Both the position numbers and the translations under genes were made by a program. DNA of 64,000 nucleotides from Rosa chinensis. Its lineage: Eukaryota; Streptophyta; Magnoliopsida; Rosales; Rosaceae. The stretch covers positions 39,202,956 through 39,266,955 of the forward strand of contig NC_037094.1 of NCBI RefSeq assembly GCF_002994745.2. The letters run 5' to 3'. This document shows, piece after piece, positions 1 to 10,864 of this stretch; the first letter of the stretch is position 1, and every line of letters begins with the position of its first letter. The notes beneath the pieces are model-generated. The model ran no database searches. It saw nothing but the letters and a program-made list of their open reading frames with translations, and was not told the origin of the DNA.

Positions 1-1746
1 TTGACATTCATATATATTTATATCCAATAAATTGACTCTTTAAAAAAAGATATATTTTTTCAGATATCCCTGATATATCCTCGATATTTTTGATATCTCT
101 ATTTTTCAAAGTTCTTATAGATATGTAGGTACAGATATTTTAATCCTTGCATTCATATAGGTAAAACCTCATACACTTAACATCCCCAAAAATGTTTCAG
201 TAATTCTTGGTTGATCAGAGTAAATATATTCTACAAAGAGTTTTACATAATCTACTTTTCCCTTTAGATTGATCAGAGTCCCGTATCTGTATCGAACATT
301 TCTATGTTAAAAAAATGCTCCAAGTCAAACATGGATAGCATAATTCAAAAATGCAAGTGCTAAATGTACATATGACATTATAAATTTCTTAGAAATGGAT
401 ATTCCCTACCCGATGCAGATTCAATAAAGCATTTAGAAGGCAACTTCTTGAAAATGCACCTCAAACAAATTTCAAATAATTTGTTAACCCAACAAATAAA
501 ATCACAAATCCATGTAAATCTAAAACATTAAAATCACCCACAATTTAACCAAAAATTAAATCAGTAATTCCTACATAGAAATTAGATCAGGGTTTACCCA
601 AATTCAAACAATTCACACATACAGTAATCTCCACACATAATTTAGTTAAGGAGATTACAACAAAATTAAGTAATTCACCCACACAGTAATCCCTACATAG
701 AAATTAGTTCAGGAGATTACAAAAGAATCAATCAAAGCAAGTCCACATAAATTAATCATCATCTTTAAACTCGAGGAAAACAAGTCAACTGAAGACTCTT
801 TTCCAACTCACTAATTGTCAACATTATGACATATTCAAAATTCACACCGTAATCCTTGCGTAGGAAAATAGTTTAGGAGATTACCCAACCCACTCAAAAT
901 TAATGTTCTTTTATCTTAAAAGAAAACACGAGTCACCACAGTGACATTTCAATCAATGTTATCTCAACAATGTAATCGGAAATCAAAGTCTATTACGCCC
1001 TAATTTTCAAGCACAAATAATAAACAATTAAACAACTACAAAAACACCGGGCGTGATGGTTCAGACATCAACACTAAAAACCTGTCAATTTTTTCTTTAA
1101 AAACAAGTACTTGATGACATCGTGAACCCACAATGTCAATACAGACTTGTTCTTTAGAGTCATATATTATATTACACAAAGTTTACGAATTAAGTTGCAT
1201 TAACAAAATAATAAGTAAACGCTTCTTTTGAGCTTACCACGAAACAGAAATCTAATAAAATCAGAGTAACAAAATTAGCTTCCAACACCTAAAGATGCAA
1301 CCACAAGACTTTAACTTCAGCCATGATTTCCTTGACCTACATCAGGTAGTAGATATGCATTTCTAAGAAATTTATAATGTCATAGGTACATTTAGCACTT
1401 GCATTTTTGAATTATGCTATCCATGTTTGACTTGGAGGCATTTTTTTAACATACAAATGTTCGATATAGATACTGGACTCTGATCAACCTAAAGGAGAAA
1501 CTAGATTATGTAAAACTCTTTGTACAATATATTAACTCTGATCAACGAAGAATGACTGAAACATTTTTGGGGCTGTTAAGTGTATGAGGTTTTACCTTCA
1601 TGAATGCAAGGATTAAAATATCTGTATCTACATATCTATAAGAACTTTGAAAAATAGAGATATCAGAAATATCGGGGATATCTGAAAAAAAAAATGTATC
1701 TTTTTTAAGAGTCAATTTGTTGGATATAAATACATATTAATGTCAA
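1..1746. mobile_element. Non-autonomous DNA transposon with ~400-bp terminal inverted repeats
   Basis: The first ~400 bases are the reverse complement of ~1352-1746 with scattered mismatches. The left end reads ttgacattcatatatattta and the right end closes with taaatacatattaatgtcaa. Both arms run inward as far as the block around 372-397, which pairs with 1356-1381. The ~950-bp interior has no coding frame and holds degenerate direct repeats near 560-610, 620-660, 680-725 and 845-885 (cores like 'agtaatccctacatagaaat' and 'aggagattac'). Very long TIRs without a gene are typical of non-autonomous Mutator-like elements or foldback MITEs. The left target-site duplication lies at or beyond the window edge, so the superfamily is inferred. 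Confidence 0.8.
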
Positions 1747-1869
1747 CTTCATCTACATCTAAAAAGAGACTCTAGGTGGTTAAACAGTCGCTTGCTGGTC
1801 TACGAAAGTACAATAATCAGACCAAGACATATGACTCATATAGTACGAATTGCTTCACCATGAATTCTA

Positions 1870-2250
1870 CTCACCCAGATTCATCTTCAGGGAATTTTTT
1901 CTCACCTGTATTTCACTCCTCACTCGGATTTCACTCTTCACTCAGATTTCCCTTGAAGGGAATACTCCTCACCCAGATTCAATTTGAGGAGATCTCTCCT
2001 CACCCATATTTGCCTTGAGATCTTTCCTCACACAGATTTGCATTTAGAGAATTACTTCTCACCTAGAATCACCTTGAGGGTACTGCTTCTCACCTAGAAT
2101 GCCTTGAGGAGATCTCTCTTCACACAGATTAGCATTTAGAGAATTACTTCTCACCCAGAATCACATTTAGGGGATTTCTCCTCACCCAGATTTGCCTTCA
2201 GAGAATTTCGCTTCACCCAAATCTACCTTTAGAGGTTTCACTTCAAGGTA
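1870..2250. repeat. Degenerate ~30-bp tandem repeat
   Basis: At least ten imperfect copies of a unit like 'ctcacccagatt ... cttgagga' follow one another (for example near 1873, 1948, 1971, 2003, 2027, 2066, 2092, 2122, 2152, 2192). The open frame here only follows the repeat and has no protein-like features. The flanks (1747-1869 and 2251-2350) show nothing recognisable. Confidence 0.75.
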
Positions 2251-2356
2251 TTTTTCCCAAACATGTTAATTGGTCTCTTTATTATGCCATATTCTGACTA
2301 GAAACCGTTGTTAAAATTTCACACTCTAATGCAATCTTTGTATTTCAATAATGTAA

Positions 2357-2625
2357 GGTACCATTTCTTATGTGGTTTATGTACGGATGAAGTTGTTGAT
2401 TTGGTGTTCTGAAAAAGTGAAGAGTAGGCTGACTAAGCCACTCAAGATTGCTTTGTTTGTTATACTTCGTAACCTGCTTAAAGTTTGTTCAAAGAAAGAT
2501 GTTGGTGTTTTAGAAAAGAAGCTAAAGTTGTTGGAGCATGTTATGTAAACTGATGTTTTAGAACATTTAGTTTCACGGGGGCAAATTGATAAGTGTATTG
2601 TTTGTTTTGAACTTGTTTTAAATAA
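2357..2625 (+). pseudogene. Coding-like remnant of unknown origin
   Basis: One plus-strand frame stays open from 2357 to a single TAA at about 2546, then continues in the same frame to about 2625. The reading is rich in Leu, Lys and Val and looks helical (for example LKIALFVILRNLLKVC). I do not recognise a family. It may be a decayed transposon or gene fragment, or simply chance. Downstream, 2640-2820 is an AT-rich stretch with repeated 'gatatttcc'/'ggaaattt' words and nothing else I can name. Confidence 0.2.
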
Positions 2626-3104
2626 GTAGATGTCCTACTCTACTAAGTAAGGACTGAAAAATCAAAAAAATCGGCGAAATTTAGCCGAAAATTTCGTTTT
2701 TTTAGGCCCGATATATCCATAGCATACCATGACAATTTTGATCGAAATTTTCGATATTTCCTTATATTTCCGATATTTTCCGAAATTTTTGATATTTCTT
2801 GATATTTCCCCATACATTCCTGTGATGCCCCGGAAATTCACAATTATTTTCCGGAATTAATTTTATAACTATTGGACGGTTTCGTGGCTCGTGGACGGAG
2901 CGGAAGTGTTTCGGATGAATTAATTATTTGAAAAGTATGACTTTAGGGGGGGTTCAAGGTTGACTTTTGATACGTTGGGATTCTCCGAAAACTTCCTTCA
3001 CGAAAGTTGTAGAGCGCGTCGATACGAGTTCGTGGACATATGGAACGCAAGAATCGGAGTTCGTTTGAGAAAGTTATGGCTAGCGGAAGAAGTTTCCGTT
3101 TTAG

Positions 3105-3112
3105 TATAAATA
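3105..3112 (+). promoter_or_regulatory. TATA box of the solo LTR
   Basis: TATAAATA, followed ~70-90 bp downstream by a CT-rich stretch (ttccttctctcttctttctc) like a plant leader. It is the only strong TATA in the first 600 bp of the LTR. Confidence 0.5.
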
Positions 3113-4362
3113 GAGGGAAAAAATTAGAATTCTTTCATAATTCTATATTTCCATTTCCGGAAATATTTCCTTCTCTCTTCTTTCTCTCGTCTGCACCTTC
3201 AGAGTCGAAGTTTTTCGACTGACCCGACCCGAACCCGGCAGTCCCGACCCGGATTTTCCGGCCAACTGCGGTGGTCTCTGGCCGTGAAACTTGGTCAGCA
3301 GGTTCGCCTCCTCCGTCTGGTCGTCCCTGTGGTGCCCTCTATCGCCGATTCTCTTCCACGGCGGTGCAGCCTAGTGTTTTCGGACCCGGCCGGAAAACTC
3401 AACTCCGGCGACTTCATGGCTTCAGGCTTCCTTAGTTGAGTTCAGAACAAGCTCGCTAATCGATCCATGGTGTTTGTTTTGATCGGTTGACGTGGAAATC
3501 GGTTCAACTCAGTTGGGATTACTGTTCACGGCTTGTGAGGTAGTTTTCGACCCTTTATGCTTGTTTTCTGACTTCGAGCTAGTTATGAGTATCCACAAGC
3601 ATGCTTAGATGAAGAACTTTGATGTTGGGAGTTTTGTGAAATATTGAGTTTTGGCCGGCGGCGGTGCGCCTCCGTCTGTGGCGGCGTTCCGGCGGTGTTC
3701 CGGCCACTTAAGGAACTGTTTTTGGTATTATATATGTTCTACTCGTTGATACGAGCGTTTCGATATATAATATGCAAATTTTGGAGTTCGTATGGAATTG
3801 TTATGATTTTTGCAGTTTCATACCGATCGATTTATTCTATCCGTGAGGATTTGAGCGTCCGATCGACTTGTGGTTTGGTCACATCGATCGTGGACGTATT
3901 CCAAAGACTTTGGAAGGTCTCGGATGTGATTTTGCCTCGATTGGCGCCACTTTGGGGATTTTAGTTCAAAACAAGGGTTTCGGACTTAAATTAAATGTGA
4001 ATCGTTTCTGATTTTGATCATTGGTGATTAGGTGCTTCTAAAGGTGAATTGGACGAGTTGTTGGTGATAGTGTTAGTTCGGTTCTGTATAGAAGATGCAG
4101 CGGGAGTTTCGAGGTGAGTAATCTCACGAAGTTCATTTCACGAACGGGAATACCCTTATTGTTTTGAGAGTTATTTAGTTAACTGCAAACTATAGATGGT
4201 ATTAGTGGCACTTCTGAGTAGATGATTACGTGTGTATATATATATATTATGGGATGTATATATATACATACGTATTCATGTATTAGTAGGCATTTTTGCG
4301 TAGATGACTACATATAGATATATGTTTACGTGAAATATATATGTTTTGGTGGTTTGTGGATT

Positions 4363-4599
4363 TATGAAAACAATATGCATGAAATGATGCTTTTTATTGT
4401 TTTGGGGTGTGGCTTTTGGAAAACAAATGATTTGTGGAAATGATTGATTTCGATTTGTTTTGAAAAGCGTTGAGATTTGTGTATGAAAACAATAGGCATG
4501 AATTGATGCTTTTTATTGTTTTGTGTTATGGCTTTTTCGGAAAACAATGATTATGGAAATGATGATTTCGATTGTTTTCAAAAGCGTTGCGATTTGTGT
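4363..4599. repeat. 120-bp tandem duplication inside the solo LTR
   Basis: Two near-identical units begin 'atgaaaacaat(a)...gcatgaa' at 4363 and 4483. Each continues through 'gatgctttttattgttttg' and ends at 'gcgttg(a/c)gatttgtgta'. Confidence 0.8.
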
Positions 4600-4829
4600 A
4601 ACATTTTGGGTCCAATGCGACTCCTTTAATGTTTTGCTCCAAGGGACATTGCGGCCCGAGGATCGAAGGTCTGAGACCTTGGGCAGAATATCAGGTGACC
4701 ACGTCTTTGGCCGGACGAGTGGTTACGTTTTTCAGTTAGAGCTCTAATCTGTCTGCCATATAGGTAATTCATGGGGTAACGGGAATTGGTTATTTACAAC
4801 TCATGACATTACGTATTTTTAGGGAACAA

Positions 4830-5290
4830 GGTGTGAGTTGCTTCCTTATTAATGGTTTTTAAGGGGACAAGGTGCAAGTTGATTTCCTTATTAACGATTT
4901 GATAGAATTCAAGGCGTGAGTTGTTTTCTATGTTTTATTGATAGAAATCAAAGTGTGAGTTGCTTTCTATGGTACGCTTATGGTACAACTGATAGAATTC
5001 AAGGTGTGAGTTGTTTTCTATGTTTTACTGATAGAATTCAAGGTGTGCGTTGTTTTATATGTTTTATTGATAGAAATCAAGGTGTGAGTTGCTTTCTATG
5101 TTTTATTGATAGAATTCAAGTGTGGGTTGTTTTCTATGTTTCGTTTTAAAAGGAAACAAGGTGTGAGTTGCTTTCTTTTATTTCAATTTGAAAGGAAATT
5201 AAAGTGTGAGTTATTCTCCTTTATTTCGTGTTTTAGGAATGCAAAGCGTGAGTTGTTTTCCTTATTTTGGCGTGAGTTGTGCATGTGTGT
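4830..5290. repeat. Minisatellite with unit ~40 bp inside the solo LTR
   Basis: About ten imperfect copies of 'aaggtgtgagttgctttcta' plus 'tgttttattgatagaa' run through this interval. Unit length varies and spacers are eroded. The short Cys/Phe-rich frames seen here are only translations of the repeat. Confidence 0.8.
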
Positions 5291-5726
5291 TTGAGTTACT
5301 CATACGGGCTTGCAAAAGCTTACCGGGTTTGTTGTGTGGCAACCCGGTACACTATTCAAACGGTGTAGGGGTTAATCCTGCAGGTTAGGATAATCGGGGC
5401 TGAAGCTGAGGTAGCGCCTTTGCAGCTTTACGGTAGGAAGCCATTTTTGTAACTTTACCGTCGATAAGGACTTCCGTTGTATAGTTAACTCTGAGCTGTA
5501 TTTACGTTTTATTTTGTTGTTGACAATTTAATTCGTATGCTTGTGTAATATATAACTCTATGGACGAGTGTATATTAACTTTGAGGGTTCAGGGCATCAA
5601 TATCTGTGTAAGTTAAAGGGAAAAAGATTCCAGGTATTTTGTATTGATGACTGGACGTTCACGCATATATAATTATGGGGTTATATATATATCGATTTTC
5701 ATGTGTCTAAAATCAGGGGCGTGACA

Positions 5727-5915
5727 ATTCCATCTCCACCAACAATTCTCACATGCAAAGTCAATCTCCGTGGGCCCAGCACGTGTGATGGATGAGTAGT
5801 TGGCAAAAAATTCAATCCAAAAAACCAACAACAACATCAAGGATCGAACCTTGGTCATCCGGTCATCCCACTACCCTTTGAGAGGGTTTGCCAACTCTGC
5901 TACACAAACCTTTAT
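5727..5915 (-). mobile_element. tRNA-headed SINE-like fragment
   Basis: On the minus strand there is a perfect pol III A box (TAGCAGAGTTGG, plus 5891-5902) and a perfect B box (GGTTCGATCC, plus 5841-5850), spaced 52 nt start to start as in tRNA genes. No clean cloverleaf or CCA-type end follows, so this is probably a SINE head or degraded tRNA-derived sequence. The minus-strand body is cut at 5727 by the solo LTR. The remaining bases to 6110 are AT-rich with no feature. Confidence 0.45.
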
Positions 5916-6113
5916 GTATTAATCACAACATTCTAATATATATTCATTTGCCTACGAATCTGAAAACTTAGATACACGTCCAATCAATAACTAACTTGAA
6001 ACACTTAATTACTATATTGAATTTTTTTTTTTGAACTAAATGTTCAAATATTTTACAACAACATTTCAAATTATAACTTCTATAAATAGTTTAAAATAAC
6101 CCAAATTATATGC

Positions 6114-6778
6114 TTGAGGATTTTCAAATGTACCACCCGAAGGCCTCTAACTAAGTGGCAAAATCCTCCAAGTGGTCGTCTGAAAATCAATGTTGATGGG
6201 GCATTTAGAGCTGAGGAAGGGAGTGGAGGTATTGGGGTAGTTGTCAGGAATGATGCTGGTATGGGTATTGCTGCTTTGGCCAGGACTTTTCTACATGCAC
6301 ACTCGGTTCTTAATATGGAAGCGGAGGCGTGTAGGGCTGGCTTACTTCTTGGTATTCACCAAGGTTGGACTGACATAGATGTTGAAAGCGACTCTGCCAT
6401 CCTGATTTCTGCTCTCAATAGTCGAGAGAAGAATTTCTCTGAGGTAAGTTGAGTTTTAGATGATTGTAGGGAGTATATTACTGCTTTTCACTCTGTTAGA
6501 ATTCGACATATTTACCGTGAAGCAAATGATGTAGCGGATAGGCTTGCTCACCTTGCTAGTAATGGTTTCATTGATGATGTATGGTTAGATGAGACACCTG
6601 CAATCATTCAGGATGTTCTCTATGAGGATTATTGCAACTGTTCTACTGTAGCTCGGGGTTCAGGTTTTATGTCCCCCCCGATGCAAAATTCTACTATTAA
6701 TTTAATAAATAGAACCGGGCGTGGGGCTGAGCCTCCCAGCTAGGCTGGGTTCCAAACCCCTTTCAAAAAAAAAAAAAA
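6114..6778 (+). mobile_element. 5'-truncated LINE with RNase H-like domain and poly(A)
   Basis: The reading frame encodes a plant LINE RNase H-like domain (RVT_3 type). The four acidic positions sit in recognisable contexts: NVDGAF, MEAEACR, VESDSA and REANDVADRLA. One in-frame TGA interrupts it at about 6450-6452, after ...NFSEVS; the same frame then runs on to ~6620. A 3' UTR ending in 'gggttccaaacccctttc' and an A-run at 6766-6778 match plant L1-type 3' ends. The reverse transcriptase part is missing, as expected for 5' truncation. It is not a host gene. Confidence 0.8.
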
Positions 6779-7707
6779 TGACATAGTCTACTGTTGAAGG
6801 GGTTTTGGACATTCTATATTTTTGGCCCAACTTTAGAGTAGTAGAGAACTAGAGATTTATCTATAAAATCAGTCAAATTTGCCAAAGACTTTAGAAGCAC
6901 TACTCGGAGTATTGCAGAATATGATGATTCTGCTGAATGAATTAATATTTTGCATTATATCGTAAGCATTGAAAGGTGCGCGTGGCGTGCGAGGCCTCCT
7001 CTGCTTGCGTCGTACTCGATTCTCTAGTCTCTATCTAATGGCTCATTGGCTGTAGCTTTTCTTCCACTCATGGGAAGGCTGTGTTTGTTACAATAACTAA
7101 AATAATTGGTTAAAACGGTTTGGATGAAAGTTAAGAGCAAAGAGAGAGGGCATAGCCGCGAAGCAAGAGGCTCTCTCTCTCTACTTGTGTGAAGAGTTGG
7201 GTTTCTTGGCTGTTCGTAATTCTAGGTCCACCCAGATCCTAAAATAGCTCGCTCGCTCTCTCCGGAATCTCTCTTTTCTAGAATCCTCAATCTGTTTGTT
7301 GCTTGTCTGTCACAACCCACATTGGTATTTCCAAGTCCTGTCCTGTTCTATTTGTGGGCTCAAAACACATTCCGCCCAGAAAATTCCGGAGCCTACCACA
7401 TTCTGCATTCTTCAGGTTTGGTTATTCTGATCCCCACTCGACAACAATATTCCCCTTTCTTCTTCTTCTGATTTGTGAATCTTCGCCATTCCATTGAATT
7501 GCGGATCTGCCTTTAGCCTCTGGGATCTTTTAACTTTGTTCTTTCTTGGTTGAAACCTTTGATTGGGTGATCTGGGATTGTGTTTTATCAACTGATTCTG
7601 AAATTATAGCTTAATGCTGCAATGAGATATGGCATTTTGCGTTGGCAACTAGAGGATTATTTTTGCTCACTTCTTTCTGGTTGGAATACGAACTGTCTAG
7701 TAGAATT
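6779..7707 (+). promoter_or_regulatory. Promoter and 5' leader of the CDK-related kinase gene
   Basis: From ~7140 the sequence becomes a CT-rich, GC-richer plant leader. A likely leader intron runs from the donor at 7416 (CAG|GTTTGG) to an acceptor at ~7609 (attatag). Two upstream ATGs precede the start: a 3-codon uORF at 7614-7625 and a 38-codon uORF at 7622-7738 that overlaps the main ATG out of frame. No clear TATA box was seen. Confidence 0.5.
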
Positions 7708-10700
7708 ATGGGATGCATTTGCTCGAAAGGGCTATTAGCCAATCAATATGTTTTGAAGAATCATCGTAGGGACAAAGAATTAAAATCAAATAAGTTGTCA
7801 AAGGAATTAGATGGAGCAGCCGTCGGGGTAGATGCTGGTGGAAATGATGCAACTACACGGTTGATAACCAATCATCGCACCGAGGACAATGCAGGGTCGA
7901 CTCCCATTTCATCAGATGAAGGGGAGAAGAAGATCGGGGTTGGGGTTACCAAAGCAGGGGCAAGTGCTCCGACATTCCCATCTGGGCTAAATAGAATAAC
8001 TAGCATAACACATGGAGAAAGAGGAGCACAAGTTGTTGCTGGATGGCCTTCTTGGCTCACTGCAGTGGCAGGAGAAGCAATCAGTGGGTGGGTGCCTCGC
8101 AAGGCAGATTCATTTGAAAAACTGGACAAGGTTTGTTCAATTGCTTCTTCATTTTGCATCTTCTTATTCATTATTTTTATCTCCTTGTTTAGTAGTTTAG
8201 GTATTGTGAAACCTATGTTTAACTCAATATTTGATATGTTTCATTTACTTTTTAAACTAAAACTTTGGGGTTAATATTGGGGAGTTGTGTTCAAGATTGT
8301 ACCAAGACCAAATGTGCTGATTTTTCTTGAACATAATGGCACTGAGTTAATTTATTAGTAGAAATAAACATCTTGCAAATATTTCTAGCAATGGATAAGG
8401 CATTTAGTTTTTTTCACAATACACATGCTTAAGAAAAGGAAAAACACTAAAAAGATCTCATTTGTTTACTTAAATGAAATGCACGTACGTTTCTGTCGAA
8501 AGATCATTCTACTATTCCATAGATATGCATGTACATCCTGAGAGCAAACATATCTAGTCAGGTCAAAGGGGTTAAGATGCGATCTTACTTCAATAAACTA
8601 ATTAACAGTAGAAACTTCTCCTGAATGAGGTAGCAAGCTTCAACTACTAATAGATTCTATTGATTCTCACTTGTGTTGATACCTACACTGAGAACTCCAT
8701 GGAACTAAGATGTAAAAAATTATCCACCTTTGTCATTGTTTTATTTCCAGAGTGAACAATCAATACACTCTGAAGTGCATAAATAAATATATTATTACAT
8801 ATATAGATTCTTTTGTACCCTATGCACTCGTTGGAGAATGTTACACTGTATATATCTGATTTGGTAATGTACCAGAAATGTATGTGTTAACAGTTTATGG
8901 CTCCAAGAAATTTGTATAATCTCTGAATTCATTTTTGGTCCCACTTTCTGTAAGCATACCTTTCTTCTGACTTTGAGAGACAAAGAGTCACATATCAATC
9001 AGCAAATGGTGGCTATTCATAATAGTTGAGCAACTGAACTCTAATAAAAGGCTTCCTCCACCACATAGAGAAAAACATTTGTAAAACAAAGAAATGAAAT
9101 GAGTTCAAAAAGACAAGCACTCATACTAGATTTGATTCTACCAGTCATATTCATTTGTAGATTCATCTGTTGGTTGCTAATATTTTATCTGTTAACCTCT
9201 AGGTCCCGACTTTTAGCTAAGCAATTTTTTTGACAATTTTTTTTTTTGAGAAGAAACAGCTTTTTATTAAAAAAGCAAAAATCGAGATACAGGGAGGCGG
9301 ACAAGGAGTCCGCTTTGACAATTTATTCTCTTTATTTAGTTAGTATCCACATTTATGACCTTTCCTTTATTCCTTTTCTATTTAAATTATAGATTTTAAA
9401 TTTTGTCAATACTGCAGATTGGACAAGGAACTTACAGCAGTGTGTACAGAGCCCGTGATCTTGAATCAAACAAAATAGTTGCATTAAAGAAGGTGCGATT
9501 TGCCAATATGGATCCAGAAAGTGTACGATTTATGTCGAGAGAAATTCTTATTTTGCGCAGGCTTGATCACCCCAATATCATGAAGCTTGAAGGTCTGATT
9601 ACATCAAGGGTTTCGGGCAGCTTATACCTTGTATTTGAATATATGGAGCATGATCTTGCAGGGATTGCATCAAGACCTGGGATCAAGTTCACTGAAGCAC
9701 AGGTACTTGCTTTGCCAGTCAGATTTAAGTGTGACATAGTAAAAGTTTATACTAAGAATAACATTTTGTGTATGGATTTTGAGCATAAAGTTATGAAGAA
9801 GTTTGTTAAGCTCACAACTGACATGACAATATAAAACTGACATAAGTATCACCACAATTTCTAACCCTAAGAAAACATATAAATGAACTGAGAGAGGACT
9901 CAATATGTGTACTGCAAATTACATCTGCAAATTTTTAAGAAAATCTTTCTGTGACTAATGGATAATGTAAGTTTATGAATCACCAATTTGAACTGTGCTT
10001 CTAGCTCCCAGAACCCTTTATGAGCTGACTTTCATGTTGAGGTTGAGAGGTATCACACAATACAATCATCAGGAAAACTCAGTATGAAGGTCCTTAAAGT
10101 TTTCCTTCTATTTGCAAACATGATTGTCTGGTTCTTAACTTTGGTGGAACTGTAACCATTTTTCCTAAAATGTCATTGCACATCAGTTTTTTGTGTTTGG
10201 TGCTGAATACTTTATTATCTGGAAAAGGAAACCATTCAAATAGAAAGACCATAACCTAAAGGAAAATAAACTCCTCATCATTTGCAGGAATATTATTGTT
10301 GTTTACAGCACCCTGGGATGCTGTATTAGCTGTCAATTTGATTCATTTGTATCATGGAGCAGCTGAGTTAATTTCAATAATCTTATTTATATACAATAGC
10401 AAAACGTTTGACTATATTTCCTTTGTTACATGTTTGCCTCCGGCCTGCAGATCAAATGTTACATGCAACAGCTTCTTCGTGGACTTGAACATTGTCACAG
10501 TCATGGTATTTTGCACCGTGACATCAAGGGATCAAATCTTTTGATCGACAATTATGGCAACCTAAAGATCGCTGACTTTGGTCTAGCAACCTTTTACCAA
10601 CCTCGTCAAAAGCAGCCTCTGACTAGTCGTGTGGTAACCCTGTGGTACCGACCACCTGAACTTTTGCTTGGCTCTACAGACTATGGGGTTTCTGTGGATT

Positions 10701-10825
10701 TGTGGAGTTCTGGTTGCATTCTTGCAGAATTGTTTCATGGGAAGCCTATCATGCCTGGAAGAACAGAGGTACTCTTCCCAGCCTTTTTATGATCATGATA
10801 TTAACAACCACACACACTTTCATAC

Positions 10826-10864
<39 letters not shown>

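Larger units (their letters stand above)
2821..5726 (+). mobile_element. Solo LTR, 2,906 bp, TSD attcc
   Basis: The element starts tgtgatgccccgg and ends caggggcgtgaca, so it has TG...CA ends with a short terminal inverted repeat. It is flanked by a perfect 5-bp duplication, attcc at 2816-2820 and attcc at 5727-5731. There is no internal gag-pol and no second copy, which is the signature left by LTR-LTR recombination. A TATA box at 3105-3112 followed by a pyrimidine-rich leader suggests the U3/R boundary and a plus orientation. Size and end sequence fit plant Ty3/Gypsy LTRs; that family call is inferred. Two tandem arrays lie inside and are listed separately. Confidence 0.85.

Noticed and set aside
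4830..5290. CRISPR-like array of regular repeats
   Set aside because: Units are imperfect, spacers are not unique, it lies inside an LTR, and the DNA is plant nuclear.
5841..5902. A functional tRNA gene
   Set aside because: A and B boxes are perfect, but no complete cloverleaf or acceptor stem could be drawn.
6114..6452. Host RNase H-like gene
   Set aside because: Poly(A) tail, truncated 5' end and internal stop mark it as a LINE remnant.
7642..7707. Upstream extension of the kinase by 22 residues
   Set aside because: The codon at 7642 is TTG and no in-frame ATG lies between the upstream stop and 7708. The MGC start fits the family.
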